Under the pieces are notes generated by a model. That model did no database searches. It was given only the letters and a program-made list of their open reading frames with translations, and was not told the DNA's origin. Shown here piece by piece: positions 17,428 through 26,963 of a stretch of 64,000 nucleotides of DNA (positions are counted from its first letter, which is position 1; each line of letters opens with the position of its first letter). The position numbers and the translations under genes are program-made. The DNA is from Microbacterium protaetiae (GTDB taxonomy: Bacteria > Actinomycetota > Actinomycetes > Actinomycetales > Microbacteriaceae), in assembly GCF_004135285.1 (NCBI RefSeq), contig NZ_CP035494.1, forward strand, positions 372,001 to 436,000, read 5' to 3'.

Positions 17428-17585
17428 GTTTCGACTCGCCTACGGCTCGCTCAACGACCAGGAACAGTGCGCCGTTTCGACTCGCTGCGCTCGCTCAACG
17501 ACCAGGAACAGTGCGCCGTTTCGACTCGCCTACGGCTCGCTCAACGACCGGGAACGTTTCGACTCGCTGCGCTCGCTCAACGACC
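17428..17585 (+). repeat. REP-like tandem cluster R5-R8
   Basis: Four direct copies of GTTTCGACTCG...GCTCGCTCAACGACC: 17428-17459, 17474-17503, 17518-17549 and 17556-17585. The centre alternates between CCTACG (R5, R7) and CTGCG (R6, R8). Spacers between the first three share AGGAACAGTGCGCC. The cluster lies between the convergent GNAT and dioxygenase genes and may also serve in transcript termination. Confidence 0.85.
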
Positions 17586-17598
17586 CGGGGCAGCGGGC

Positions 17599-18591
17599 TC
17601 AGTGCCCCGCGAGGGCCTGGCGGTCGATCTCCTCCTGGTTCTCGACGAACGGGGTGCCGTGCGTGTGGAAGGTCGCGACGGTCTTCATGCCCCACGCCTG
17701 TCCCTTCGCGCGCTCGGCCTGACTCCACTCCACGACCGGCCAGTCGGGGTCGACCAGCAGCCGTGCCTGCGCATTGGCGAACTCGATACGGTTGCCGCCG
17801 GGCTCCCACACGTACAGGAAGAAGGTCTGGTTGATGGCGTGCTTGTACGGGCCGTACTCGATGTAGATACCGTTCTCGAGGCAGATGTCGGCGGCCTTGA
17901 GGATGTCCTCGCGGTTGTCGGGTGCGAAGGCGAAGTGGTGGAAGCGCCCACGCTCACCCGTCCAGTCCTCGGAGTAGACGACATCGTATGACTTCTGGTG
18001 GAACCGGAACCACCGCGCCGAGAAGTGCCCGTCATCCATCCGCACCCGCTCTGACTCTCGCGCCATCATGACGTCCTGCCAGAATTCGCCGGCAGCGTGC
18101 GCGTCGGCGGCGAGATAGTTGATGTGGTCCATGCGGCGCGCGTTGATGCCGCGACCGGGGAATGCCGAGGCCTGGTTCTTCAGCGCGGGGCGATCCTCGT
18201 CGTCGGGCACGTAGTGCTCGGTGTCGTAGTAGATCGCCAGGGTGTGCCCATCGGGGTCTTCGAATTCGTACGAGCGGCCCACGCCCACCTCGGGGTCACG
18301 CCAGCCGTGGCCGAGGCCTGCCTTCTCGATCGCGGCGACACGACGGTTCAGGGCGTCGTTGCTGGTCGCGCGCACGAGGGTGCGACCGACGCCGTTCGTG
18401 TCGGAGCCGGTGAGCTTCAGCGTGTACAGCTGGTACTCATCCCAGCAGCGCAGATACGCCGAATCACCCACCCGTGCGACCTCGCGCATTGCGCAGATGT
18501 CGCGGAAGAAATGCAGGCTCTCTTCGAACTTGGGTGTGAAAAGCTCGATCGCGCCGAGGTGCGCGAGATCGAAGTTCTCCTGGTGTGCCAT
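17599..18591 (-). CDS. Type I extradiol ring-cleavage dioxygenase (catechol 2,3-dioxygenase-like, VOC fold)
   Basis: A 330-residue two-module VOC protein. The 2-His-1-Glu metal site of type I extradiol dioxygenases is present: His in RMDHINYLA, His in GRFHHFAFAPD, and Glu in EPGGNRIEFAN. It should cleave a catecholic ring beside the diol using Fe(II) or Mn(II). It is the last gene of a four-gene operon with 4-oxalomesaconate tautomerase, aldolase and hydratase, so its substrate is probably gallate or a similar trihydroxybenzoate or protocatechuate derivative. Those pathways normally use type II LigB-fold enzymes, so this pairing is unusual. The start ATG at 18591 has GGAGGAC upstream; a longer in-frame extension is non-coding. 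Confidence 0.88.
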   Translation of the reverse strand: MAHQENFDLAHLGAIELFTPKFEESLHFFRDICAMREVARVGDSAYLRCWDEYQLYTLKLTGSDTNGVGRTLVRATSNDALNRRVAAIEKAGLGHGWRDPEVGVGRSYEFEDPDGHTLAIYYDTEHYVPDDEDRPALKNQASAFPGRGINARRMDHINYLAADAHAAGEFWQDVMMARESERVRMDDGHFSARWFRFHQKSYDVVYSEDWTGERGRFHHFAFAPDNREDILKAADICLENGIYIEYGPYKHAINQTFFLYVWEPGGNRIEFANAQARLLVDPDWPVVEWSQAERAKGQAWGMKTVATFHTHGTPFVENQEEIDRQALAGH

Positions 18592-18613
18592 GGGTCCTCC
18601 TTGACTGAGTCGA

Positions 18614-19684
18614 TCACAATCGGGGGCGCGCGAAGACGCGTCCGTCGAAGAGCTTGCGGGCCGTGCGCAACGACGATGATGTCGCCCGCCAGACCCCATC
18701 CACATCCTGCCCCACCTCGACGCGTGCGGTGAAGGCGCCGCTGGGGTGCTCGAGCACGGTGTCGTGGTCGTCGGTGAGGTGGGCAAGGTCGGCGCCGACG
18801 GCGCCGGGGATGCGGATGCCGGCGGCCACGGATGCTGCCATCAGCACGCCGATCGCGGTGTGCACGCGGTGCGGGATGAACGCGCGGGTGCCGATGGCTC
18901 CCCCGTGTCGTGGTGGGGCGAGCAGGAACATCTTGGGCACGGTCTGATCTGTGACATCCCCGAGTCCGAACAGCTCGCCCGCAGCCCGACGCACGCTCTC
19001 GATCTGGGCGTGCAGGCTCGTGTCGGCCTCGAGCTCGGCAGGGCTCTCGTCGCCGGTGACGCCGAACTCGGCGGCATCCATCAGCACGACGGGCATGCCG
19101 TTGTCGACGAGGGTCACGCCGTGTCCGGCGAGGGTGTCGGAGGGATGCCCGGTGGGCAGCAGCGGCCCGGAGCCGGCCAGGGTCAGCTCGATGGGGCACG
19201 CGGTGCCGGGCACCCCGTCGATGCGCGCGTCGCCGTCATAGTCCGGGCGCCCGTCGGTGACGGTGAACGATGCCGTAGCCACATCGCCGGTGTTCACCAG
19301 CCGGATCCGCACGCTGGTGGTCGGCTCGGTCGCCGGGATGATTCCGCGCTCGAGCGCGAACGGGCCGACACCGGCCAGCAGGTTGCCGCAGGTCTGCCGG
19401 TCGCTGACGACGGGCTCGTCGACCACGACCTGCAGGAACAGATAGTCGATATCGACGTCGGGCTCGCGAGAGGGCGAGACGATAGCGACCTTGCTGGTGA
19501 GCGGGTGCGCGCCGCCGATGCCATCGATCTGGGTCGGGTCAGGGCTGCCCATCACCCGCAGCATGAGGAGGTCGCGCTCGACAGCGTCGGTGGGCACGTC
19601 GTCGGCGAGGAAATACGCGCCCTTCGACGTGCCGCCGCGCATCAGCATGCACGGCAGCCCATCACGTGCCGGGTCAGCCGGCAT
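18614..19684 (-). CDS. 4-oxalomesaconate tautomerase (GalD/PrpF family)
   Basis: A 356-residue PrpF-family isomerase with the diaminopimelate-epimerase-like double fold. N-terminal PCMLMRGGTSKGAYF is the family hallmark, and the active-site cysteine region RQTCGNLLAGVGPFA lies near residue 98. In the gallate pathway GalD converts the keto form of 4-oxalomesaconate into its enol form before hydration. The neighbours (hydratase and aldolase of the same pathway) support this over methylaconitate isomerase. Its start overlaps the end of the aldolase gene by 11 bp. Exact substrate form is inferred. Confidence 0.87.
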   Translation of the reverse strand: MPADPARDGLPCMLMRGGTSKGAYFLADDVPTDAVERDLLMLRVMGSPDPTQIDGIGGAHPLTSKVAIVSPSREPDVDIDYLFLQVVVDEPVVSDRQTCGNLLAGVGPFALERGIIPATEPTTSVRIRLVNTGDVATASFTVTDGRPDYDGDARIDGVPGTACPIELTLAGSGPLLPTGHPSDTLAGHGVTLVDNGMPVVLMDAAEFGVTGDESPAELEADTSLHAQIESVRRAAGELFGLGDVTDQTVPKMFLLAPPRHGGAIGTRAFIPHRVHTAIGVLMAASVAAGIRIPGAVGADLAHLTDDHDTVLEHPSGAFTARVEVGQDVDGVWRATSSSLRTARKLFDGRVFARPRL

Positions 19685-20387
19685 CGTATTCCTGTTGGGT
19701 CATGTAGACGATGCCGAGGTCGGTGAGGGTCGGGCGCAGTCCTTTGCGGTCCAGGCTCAACTGCCCGCCCGCGTACGCGGCCCGGTCTGCCTCTTCCTTC
19801 TCGAACCGGGCATCGGATGCCGCCAGAGCTTGGGCCGCGTCGGTGCGGGGCACGCACAGCACCCCGTCATCGTCGGCGACGACCACGTCGCCGGGCCGGA
19901 TGAGCACCCCACCGACGATGACGGGCACGTTGATCGATCCGGGGGTGTTCTTCACGGTGCCCTGCGCGCACACCGCCGAGGCCCACACCGGAAAACCGAG
20001 AGCACGCAACTCGGCCGTGTCACGCACACCGGTCGTGGTGACCAGACCGCGCACGCCCCGGGCGTGCAGCGCCGTGGCGAAAAGCTCACCGAACGCGCCG
20101 TCGGTCGAGGGAGAGGTCGTGGCCACCACCAGCAGGTCACCGGACCGGCACTGCTCGACGGCCGCGTGGATCATCAGGTTGTCACCGGGATGGCTGAGCA
20201 CTGTCACGGCCGTTCCCGCGACCCGCACGTCCTGCTGGATCGGACGCAGCCCGATCCCCGAAAACCCGGTGCCGACAAGGCCGGTGCGGCCCATCGCCTC
20301 GTGAACGGTGGCGACCCCGTGCACGGCCAGCGCGTCGACGGTGGCTGCGTCCGCCCGGGCGATGTCGGTGACGATCACCGGGCTCAT
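19674..20387 (-). CDS. 4-carboxy-4-hydroxy-2-oxoadipate aldolase (LigK/GalC, RraA fold)
   Basis: A 237-residue class II pyruvate aldolase of the RraA-like fold. It cleaves 4-carboxy-4-hydroxy-2-oxoadipate to pyruvate and oxaloacetate, the last step of gallate and protocatechuate 4,5-cleavage. Visible features are GDLLVVATTSPSTDGAFGELFATA (substrate and metal region), the RD pair in TTGVRDTAELRALGFPVWA, and VRPGDVVVADDDGV-like metal binding in the C-terminal third. Length matches LigK/ProA. Start and end overlap both neighbours, giving a tight operon. Confidence 0.92.
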   Translation of the reverse strand: MSPVIVTDIARADAATVDALAVHGVATVHEAMGRTGLVGTGFSGIGLRPIQQDVRVAGTAVTVLSHPGDNLMIHAAVEQCRSGDLLVVATTSPSTDGAFGELFATALHARGVRGLVTTTGVRDTAELRALGFPVWASAVCAQGTVKNTPGSINVPVIVGGVLIRPGDVVVADDDGVLCVPRTDAAQALAASDARFEKEEADRAAYAGGQLSLDRKGLRPTLTDLGIVYMTQQEYDAG

Positions 20388-21139
20388 GCGAGCTCTCCGG
20401 TCACCTGCGGGTAATACCGCACATACGCCTCACCCATGGTCTCGTGCGCAAGCCCCAGGTTCGGGCCCGCGTTGCGCTTGACCTGCACGCCGCGACGCAC
20501 CGCGAGATCGGTGTAGTACGACCACATGTGCTTCTGCGCCGGCAGACACTCCATCGCGGCACGCTTGCGCGGGAAGGCGTCGGTGATGTCCAGCAGCACA
20601 TTGGGCCGGAAATCGCACTGCTCGGGCTGGTGCGGTTCGAAGAAGAACACCGGCGGGGCGCCGATGATCTGCTCACGTGACGGATACGAGCCGTCCGAAT
20701 TGGCCACACCGATCGCCTGCGCGAGCACCCGCGCCTGCAACGCCATCCGCGCCGCCGCCGGATGGTCGCCGTTGTACGGGTCGACCAGCGTGTGCGTGAG
20801 CACCACCGTCGGCTGCGTGCGCCGATACACATCCACCAGCTGGGCCACCGCCTCATCGCTTTCTCGCAACGGGTAATCGCCCAGATCGAGGAACTCGATA
20901 TCCGCACCCAGGGCGGATGCCGCAGCCGACGCCTCCTCGCGGCGCAGCGCCTTTATCTCCTCCAACGACTTGCCCGCCAGCCACTGACTGGCCGACTCGC
21001 CACGCTCCCCGTAAGACAGGCACACCACGGTGGCCCGCTCACCACGCAGCGCGGCCGCCGCGATCGCACCACCCGCACGCCACACGAAATCACCCGCATG
21101 CGCACTCACAACAACCAACGACGGCGAACTCTCAGCCAT
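20384..21139 (-). CDS. 4-oxalomesaconate hydratase (GalB-like, PIG-L fold)
   Basis: A 251-residue PIG-L/LmbE-type zinc protein. AHAGDFVWRAGGAI near the N-terminus and HTLVDPYNGDHPAA near residue 115 supply the metal ligands. FVWRAGGAIA and the C-terminal EAYVRYYPQVTGEL are characteristic of the GalB-type 4-oxalomesaconate hydratases, which differ in fold from the amidohydrolase-type LigJ. It hydrates 4-oxalomesaconate to 4-carboxy-4-hydroxy-2-oxoadipate. It is the first gene of the operon hydratase-aldolase-tautomerase-dioxygenase, divergent from the O-demethylase gene. Confidence 0.9.
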   Translation of the reverse strand: MAESSPSLVVVSAHAGDFVWRAGGAIAAAALRGERATVVCLSYGERGESASQWLAGKSLEEIKALRREEASAAASALGADIEFLDLGDYPLRESDEAVAQLVDVYRRTQPTVVLTHTLVDPYNGDHPAAARMALQARVLAQAIGVANSDGSYPSREQIIGAPPVFFFEPHQPEQCDFRPNVLLDITDAFPRKRAAMECLPAQKHMWSYYTDLAVRRGVQVKRNAGPNLGLAHETMGEAYVRYYPQVTGELA

Positions 21140-21264
21140 AAGACTCCCTCACGACGCGGCACGGTGCCGATGGCGACCTTTCTCCCCAGACAACCACATT
21201 CGGCAACATTGGTCAAGAAATTGGCGACAATCTTGGTGTGCAAGAACTGTGTGCGCGGAACTTA

Positions 21265-22753
<1,489 letters not shown>

Positions 22754-22783
22754 ACAGAGCCGACCCGGGTCGAGGAGGACTCC

Positions 22784-24358
22784 ATGCGCGCGCACTACGC
22801 CGATCTCTGGAATGCGCTGGCCGCTGCGGTGCCCGAGCGCGAAGCCATCCGCTCCGTCGACGGAGCGACGTGGACCTACGCGCAGTTCGCGCGCGACGCC
22901 GGAGCGCTGGCGGCCACCTTCGCCGCCCGCGGCCTGCGCGCGGGCGACCGGGTGGCGCTGCTGCTGTACAACCGACCCGAGTTCCTCGTGACGGTGTTCG
23001 CGTGCCTGGCGGCGGGTCTCATTCCGGTGCCGCTGAACTATCGGCTGCGCGCCCACGAGCTGGCGGCACTTCTGGATGACGCCGAAGCGGCTGCGCTCGT
23101 GGCGCCCACCTCGTTGCAGAAGACGACGATGGATGCCGCGGCCGGGGCGATCTCTGCGCCCGAGCTGCTGTGGATTCCCGACGACGGCGACGCTTCGCCG
23201 GGGTGGGCCCAGGCGACAGCGAGCCCGGCACCGCTGCCGTCGCCACCCGATGACGCCGAGCTGTGGCTGTACACCGGCGGCACCACCGGTCGTCCGAAGG
23301 CGGTGCGCTGGGACGAGCAGGAGATGTTCGAGGCACAAATGGCGCCGACCTACTCGGTGATCGGCCTCGAGTGGCCGCGCACGATCGACGAGGCGGTACG
23401 GATAGCCGCCGACCCGCGCACGCCGCACGTGGTCACCCTGCCACTGTCACCGTTTCTGCACGGCACGGCACTGACCACGTCGATGAACACACTCACTCTG
23501 GGCGGCACGGTGCTGGTCACTTCGTCGCCCCGCCTCGACGCCGACGCGGCCGTGCGGTTCGCAGCGGCGGCATCCGCCACTCGCCTCATCGTTGCCGGCG
23601 ACGGCGTGACGGTGCCGCTGGTCGAAGCCGCCGAACGGCTGGGCATCAGGCTGCCGGCGGTGCAGACCGTCATCAGCTCGGGGATGCGGTTCAGCCCCGA
23701 AACGAAGCGTCGGCTGCACGCGCTCGGAGACATGACGATCATGGACATGCTCGCCTCGACCGAAGGCGGCGTTTATGCGTCGACCACGACCACAGGCGCC
23801 GACGATCTTCCCGGCCGGCCGCAGCTGTTCCCGTCGGCGGTGGTGCTCGACCAAGATCTGCACGAAGTGCAGGACCGCCCTGGAGCGCTGGGGATTCTCG
23901 CCCAGCGCGGGGCGCTTCCCCTCGGTTACCACGGCGATCCGGACAAGACAGCGGCGACATTCCCGGTCATCGCCGGGGTACGGCATGTCATGCCCGGCGA
24001 CTGGGTGCGCGTCGAAGACGATCGACACATCGAGTTCCTCGGCCGCGGCAGCGGCGTCATCAACACCGGTGGCGAGAAGGTATATCCCCTCGAGGTCGAA
24101 GAGGTACTGCTGGAGCACCCCGCCGTCGCCGACGCTGTGGTGCTGGGCGCCCCTGATGCGCGGTTCGGCGAGGTCGTGACAGCGGTTGTGGCACGACGGC
24201 GCGAAGTCACCGTCGATGAGCTGCTCGCGTTCGTCGACGAACGGCTGGCCGGCTACAAGCGGCCGCGGCACATCCTCTTTCGAGCATCGCTTGACCGCAC
24301 ACCGACCGGCAAGGTCGACATGGCGGAGCTGCGCGACGAGGTCGTGCGCGAGATGTGA
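22784..24358 (+). CDS. AMP-dependent acyl-CoA ligase
   Basis: A 524-residue ANL-superfamily enzyme: phosphate loop YTGGTTGRPKAVRW (~residue 165), LASTEGG, hinge GRGSGVINTGGEKVYPLEVEE, and catalytic Lys in RTPTGKVDMAEL. The ATG at 22784 has GAGGAGGAC upstream. It lies 30 bp behind the O-demethylase gene and is probably co-transcribed. It may activate a methoxylated aromatic or hydroxycinnamic acid before side-chain removal, but hydratase/lyase genes are missing here. It is about as long as the ligase at 14.6 kb and of the same superfamily. Confidence 0.88.
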   Translation: MRAHYADLWNALAAAVPEREAIRSVDGATWTYAQFARDAGALAATFAARGLRAGDRVALLLYNRPEFLVTVFACLAAGLIPVPLNYRLRAHELAALLDDAEAAALVAPTSLQKTTMDAAAGAISAPELLWIPDDGDASPGWAQATASPAPLPSPPDDAELWLYTGGTTGRPKAVRWDEQEMFEAQMAPTYSVIGLEWPRTIDEAVRIAADPRTPHVVTLPLSPFLHGTALTTSMNTLTLGGTVLVTSSPRLDADAAVRFAAAASATRLIVAGDGVTVPLVEAAERLGIRLPAVQTVISSGMRFSPETKRRLHALGDMTIMDMLASTEGGVYASTTTTGADDLPGRPQLFPSAVVLDQDLHEVQDRPGALGILAQRGALPLGYHGDPDKTAATFPVIAGVRHVMPGDWVRVEDDRHIEFLGRGSGVINTGGEKVYPLEVEEVLLEHPAVADAVVLGAPDARFGEVVTAVVARRREVTVDELLAFVDERLAGYKRPRHILFRASLDRTPTGKVDMAELRDEVVREM

Positions 24359-24510
24359 GGCAGGGCGGGATGCCGCGGGTCTGTCGCCGCCCGTGGATCC
24401 GGCAATCGAGCGACGCACGCGAGGTCGTGCCCGATGGGAGGATGTATGCAGTGGAATCGACTCATACACAACGGTTGGGTAAAGACACGCGCAACATGCA
24501 TCCAAAATCG

Positions 24511-24539
24511 TTGACAATTTGAGCGCGAATCCGTAGCGT
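24511..24539 (+). promoter_or_regulatory. Sigma-70-type promoter for the Liv-type transporter operon
   Basis: TTGACA (24511-24516), a 17-base spacer and TAGCGT (24534-24539), 60 bp before the livG start. Just upstream, GGATGTATGC and ACATGCATCC form an imperfect inverted pair that may be an operator. The rest of the 24359-24598 gap holds no gene. Confidence 0.6.
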
Positions 24540-24598
24540 CCCTCTCGAGGGACGCAGGTGCGCGTCAACGGTCCAGCGACGAATCGGAAAGGCGGGCG

Positions 24599-25381
24599 AT
24601 GGCTGCTCGACTGACTCTGGGGGATGTCAGCCTTCACTTCGGCGGGGTCTCGGTACTCGACAAGGTCGGTTTCGATGTCGAACCCGGTCAGATCTTCGGT
24701 CTGGTCGGCCCCAACGGCGCGGGCAAGACCTCACTTTTCAACTGCATCAGCGGGCACTACCGCCCCAGCGGCGGATCGATCACCATCGACGGCGAAGAGG
24801 TGAGCGGCTCACGCCCCGCCACCCTCGCGCGCCACGGGCTGGCCCGCACGTTCCAGCATCCCGCGTTGCAGCTGAACCAGACAGTGCTGCAGAACGTCAT
24901 GCTCGGCGCACACACTCGCCTGCCCGGCGGTCCGCTGGAGTGGGCCCTGCACCTGCCGCACACCGCCCGCGCCGAACGCACGCTGCGCGACGAAGCGCGC
25001 GCACTGCTCGAGCGCAACGGTCTGGGCTGGGCAGCCGACGTGCGCGCCGACGAACTGTCGCACGGGCTGCACAAGGGCATCGAACTGTGCCGGGCGCTGC
25101 TGATGCGCCCCAAACTGCTGCTGCTCGACGAACCGGCGGCGGGGCTGCCCCACGGCGAGGTCGAGCAGCTGATAGCCACCGTGCGCCGCATCCGCGACCA
25201 AGACGACATCACTGTCGTCATCGTCGAGCACCACATGGGCCTGATCGCCGCCCTGACCGATCGGGTCGTCGTGCTCGACCACGGGCGCAAGCTCATGGAG
25301 GGCACCGCGGCCCAAGCACAGTCGGATCCCCGCGTCATCGAGGCGTACATCGGAAAGGATGCCGCGGATGCCGCTGCTTGA
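24599..25381 (+). CDS. livG: Branched-chain-type ABC importer ATP-binding protein (LivG family)
   Basis: A 260-residue ATPase: Walker A GPNGAGKTS, the LivG-type Q-loop region ARTFQHPAL, a variant signature (LSHGLHKGIELCRAL in place of LSGGQ), Walker B LLLLDEPAAGL, and H-loop VEHHMGL. The C-terminal ending (EAYIGKDAA) matches the LivG group. It is the first gene of a five-gene importer operon (livG-livF-livH-livM-binding protein). In this genomic setting the importer probably takes up an aromatic acid rather than leucine or isoleucine (inference). Confidence 0.93.
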   Translation: MAARLTLGDVSLHFGGVSVLDKVGFDVEPGQIFGLVGPNGAGKTSLFNCISGHYRPSGGSITIDGEEVSGSRPATLARHGLARTFQHPALQLNQTVLQNVMLGAHTRLPGGPLEWALHLPHTARAERTLRDEARALLERNGLGWAADVRADELSHGLHKGIELCRALLMRPKLLLLDEPAAGLPHGEVEQLIATVRRIRDQDDITVVIVEHHMGLIAALTDRVVVLDHGRKLMEGTAAQAQSDPRVIEAYIGKDAADAAA

Positions 25382-26078
25382 GCTCGAGGGTGTCACGGCG
25401 TTCTACGGTCCGATCCAGGTGCTGGACGGGGTGTCACTGACCGTGCCCGAGGGCGGGGCGGTCGGCATTCTGGGAGCCAACGGCGCCGGAAAGACCACGA
25501 CCCTGCGCTCGATCAGCGGTACCGTGCGCGCCCGGGGCAAGATCACCTTCGACGGCAAGAGCATCCGCGGGCTGCGACCCGACAAGGTCGCGGCAATGGG
25601 CATCGCGCATGTGCCCGAGGGCCGCGGCACACTCGGCGATCTCACCGTGCGCGAGAACCTGCGCGTGGGCGCCTACCTGCGCAAAGATCGCAAGGGCGTC
25701 ACGCACGACATCGACTACTGCCTCGACCTGTTCCCCCAGCTGCAGGACCGCATCCGCTCGAACGCCTCGGCCCTGTCGGGCGGCGAGCAGCAGATGCTCG
25801 CCGTCGGCCGGGCGATCATGGCCAAACCGCGGCTGATGCTGCTGGATGAGGCATCCCTCGGTCTCGCCCCCAGCACGGCGAAAGACGTGTACGAGGCGAT
25901 CGGGAGGCTGCGACGCGAGTCGGGCATCGCCATGGTCGTGGTCGAACAGAACGCCAACCTCGCCTTCACTCTCGTCGACTCGGCGACGGTGCTCGAGACG
26001 GGGCGCAACGCCCTGACCGGCACCAGCGCCGAGCTCAAGGGCATGGACGAGATCCGACGCGCATACCTGGGAGGGTGA
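25368..26078 (+). CDS. livF: Branched-chain-type ABC importer ATP-binding protein (LivF family)
   Basis: A 236-residue ATPase: Walker A GANGAGKTTT, signature LSGGEQQMLAVGRAI, Walker B LMLLDEASLGL, and GHVPEGR-type AHVPEGRGTL after the Q-loop, the usual LivF features. The ATG at 25368 was chosen because GGAAAGG lies nine bases upstream. An ATG at 25359 would leave no ribosome-site spacing and adds only three residues. The gene overlaps livG by 14 bp and ends three bases before livH. Confidence 0.93.
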   Translation: MPLLELEGVTAFYGPIQVLDGVSLTVPEGGAVGILGANGAGKTTTLRSISGTVRARGKITFDGKSIRGLRPDKVAAMGIAHVPEGRGTLGDLTVRENLRVGAYLRKDRKGVTHDIDYCLDLFPQLQDRIRSNASALSGGEQQMLAVGRAIMAKPRLMLLDEASLGLAPSTAKDVYEAIGRLRRESGIAMVVVEQNANLAFTLVDSATVLETGRNALTGTSAELKGMDEIRRAYLGG

Positions 26079-26081
26079 GAA

Positions 26082-26963
26082 GTGGGGACGTTCATCCAAC
26101 TCGTCGTCGACGGGCTGTCGACGGGGTCGATCTACGCCGCACTCGCCCTGGCGATAGTGCTGGTCAACCAGGCCACCGGACTCATCAACTTCGCTCAGGG
26201 CGGCATGGCCGTGCTCTCGGCCTACATCGCCTGGTGGCTGACCGGGCTGGGCGTGCCCCTGATCCTGGGCATCCTGCTGTCGGTGGCGGTCTCGTTCTTC
26301 CTGGGAGCGATCATCGAGCGGTATCTCATGCGCCGCTTCGAACGGGGTGACCCTGACACCGCTGTCGTGGTCACGATCGGCCTGCTCACCCTGATCACGG
26401 GGCTGTGCGGGTGGCTCTGGACCTACAACAACCAGCAGTTCGCGTCGCTGTTCTCACTGAACACCATCCAGTTCGGCGGGGCGAGCATCAGCGTGCGCTC
26501 TCTGGGCACGATCGTCGTGATGGTGGTGATGATGATCCTGCTGCAGGCGCTGTTCATCGGCACCAAGCTCGGGCTGGCGCTGCGTGCGGTTGCCGTCAAC
26601 CCGCAATCGGCCGCCTTCTCGGGGCTGCCGGTCGGCCGGTTGCTGATGGTCGGGTGGGGCCTGGCCGCCGTGCTGGGCGCCGTCGCCGGAGCCTTGGTGG
26701 CTCCTCAGCTGAGTCTGACTCCCGGAATGATGGACACCGCCCTGGTCTACGCCCTGGCCGCGGTGATCCTGGGCGGCATGACGAGTCCGATCGGTGTGGT
26801 CGTGGCGGCCTGGCTGATCGGCGTGCTCGAGAACCTCGCCGCGGTGTACGTTCCGTTCATCGGCTACGACCTGAAGGTCGCGGTGCCGTTCATCCTCATC
26901 TTCGTCGTGCTGATCGTGCGACCCCAAGGCCTGTTCGGCCGCAGAACGGTGGTGCGCGTCTGA
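26082..26963 (+). CDS. livH: Branched-chain-type ABC importer permease (LivH family)
   Basis: A 293-residue inner-membrane permease with about eight helices. It begins FIQLVVDGLSTGSIYAALAL and has NFAQGGMAVLSAYIAWW, the LivH signature. GGMTSPIGVVVAAWLIGVLEN carries the ATPase-contact loop. The GTG start at 26082 follows GGGAGGGTGAGA. The stop overlaps the livM ATG by one base. Confidence 0.93.
   Translation: MGTFIQLVVDGLSTGSIYAALALAIVLVNQATGLINFAQGGMAVLSAYIAWWLTGLGVPLILGILLSVAVSFFLGAIIERYLMRRFERGDPDTAVVVTIGLLTLITGLCGWLWTYNNQQFASLFSLNTIQFGGASISVRSLGTIVVMVVMMILLQALFIGTKLGLALRAVAVNPQSAAFSGLPVGRLLMVGWGLAAVLGAVAGALVAPQLSLTPGMMDTALVYALAAVILGGMTSPIGVVVAAWLIGVLENLAAVYVPFIGYDLKVAVPFILIFVVLIVRPQGLFGRRTVVRV

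Noticed and set aside
17599..18591. Calling the dioxygenase a simple glyoxalase or resistance protein
   Set aside because: The protein has both VOC modules with a complete extradiol metal triad and sits in a ring-cleavage operon.
26405..26962. A 186-codon N-terminal extension of LivM
   Set aside because: It runs through livH out of frame and lacks membrane helices; the ATG overlapping the livH stop is the real start.
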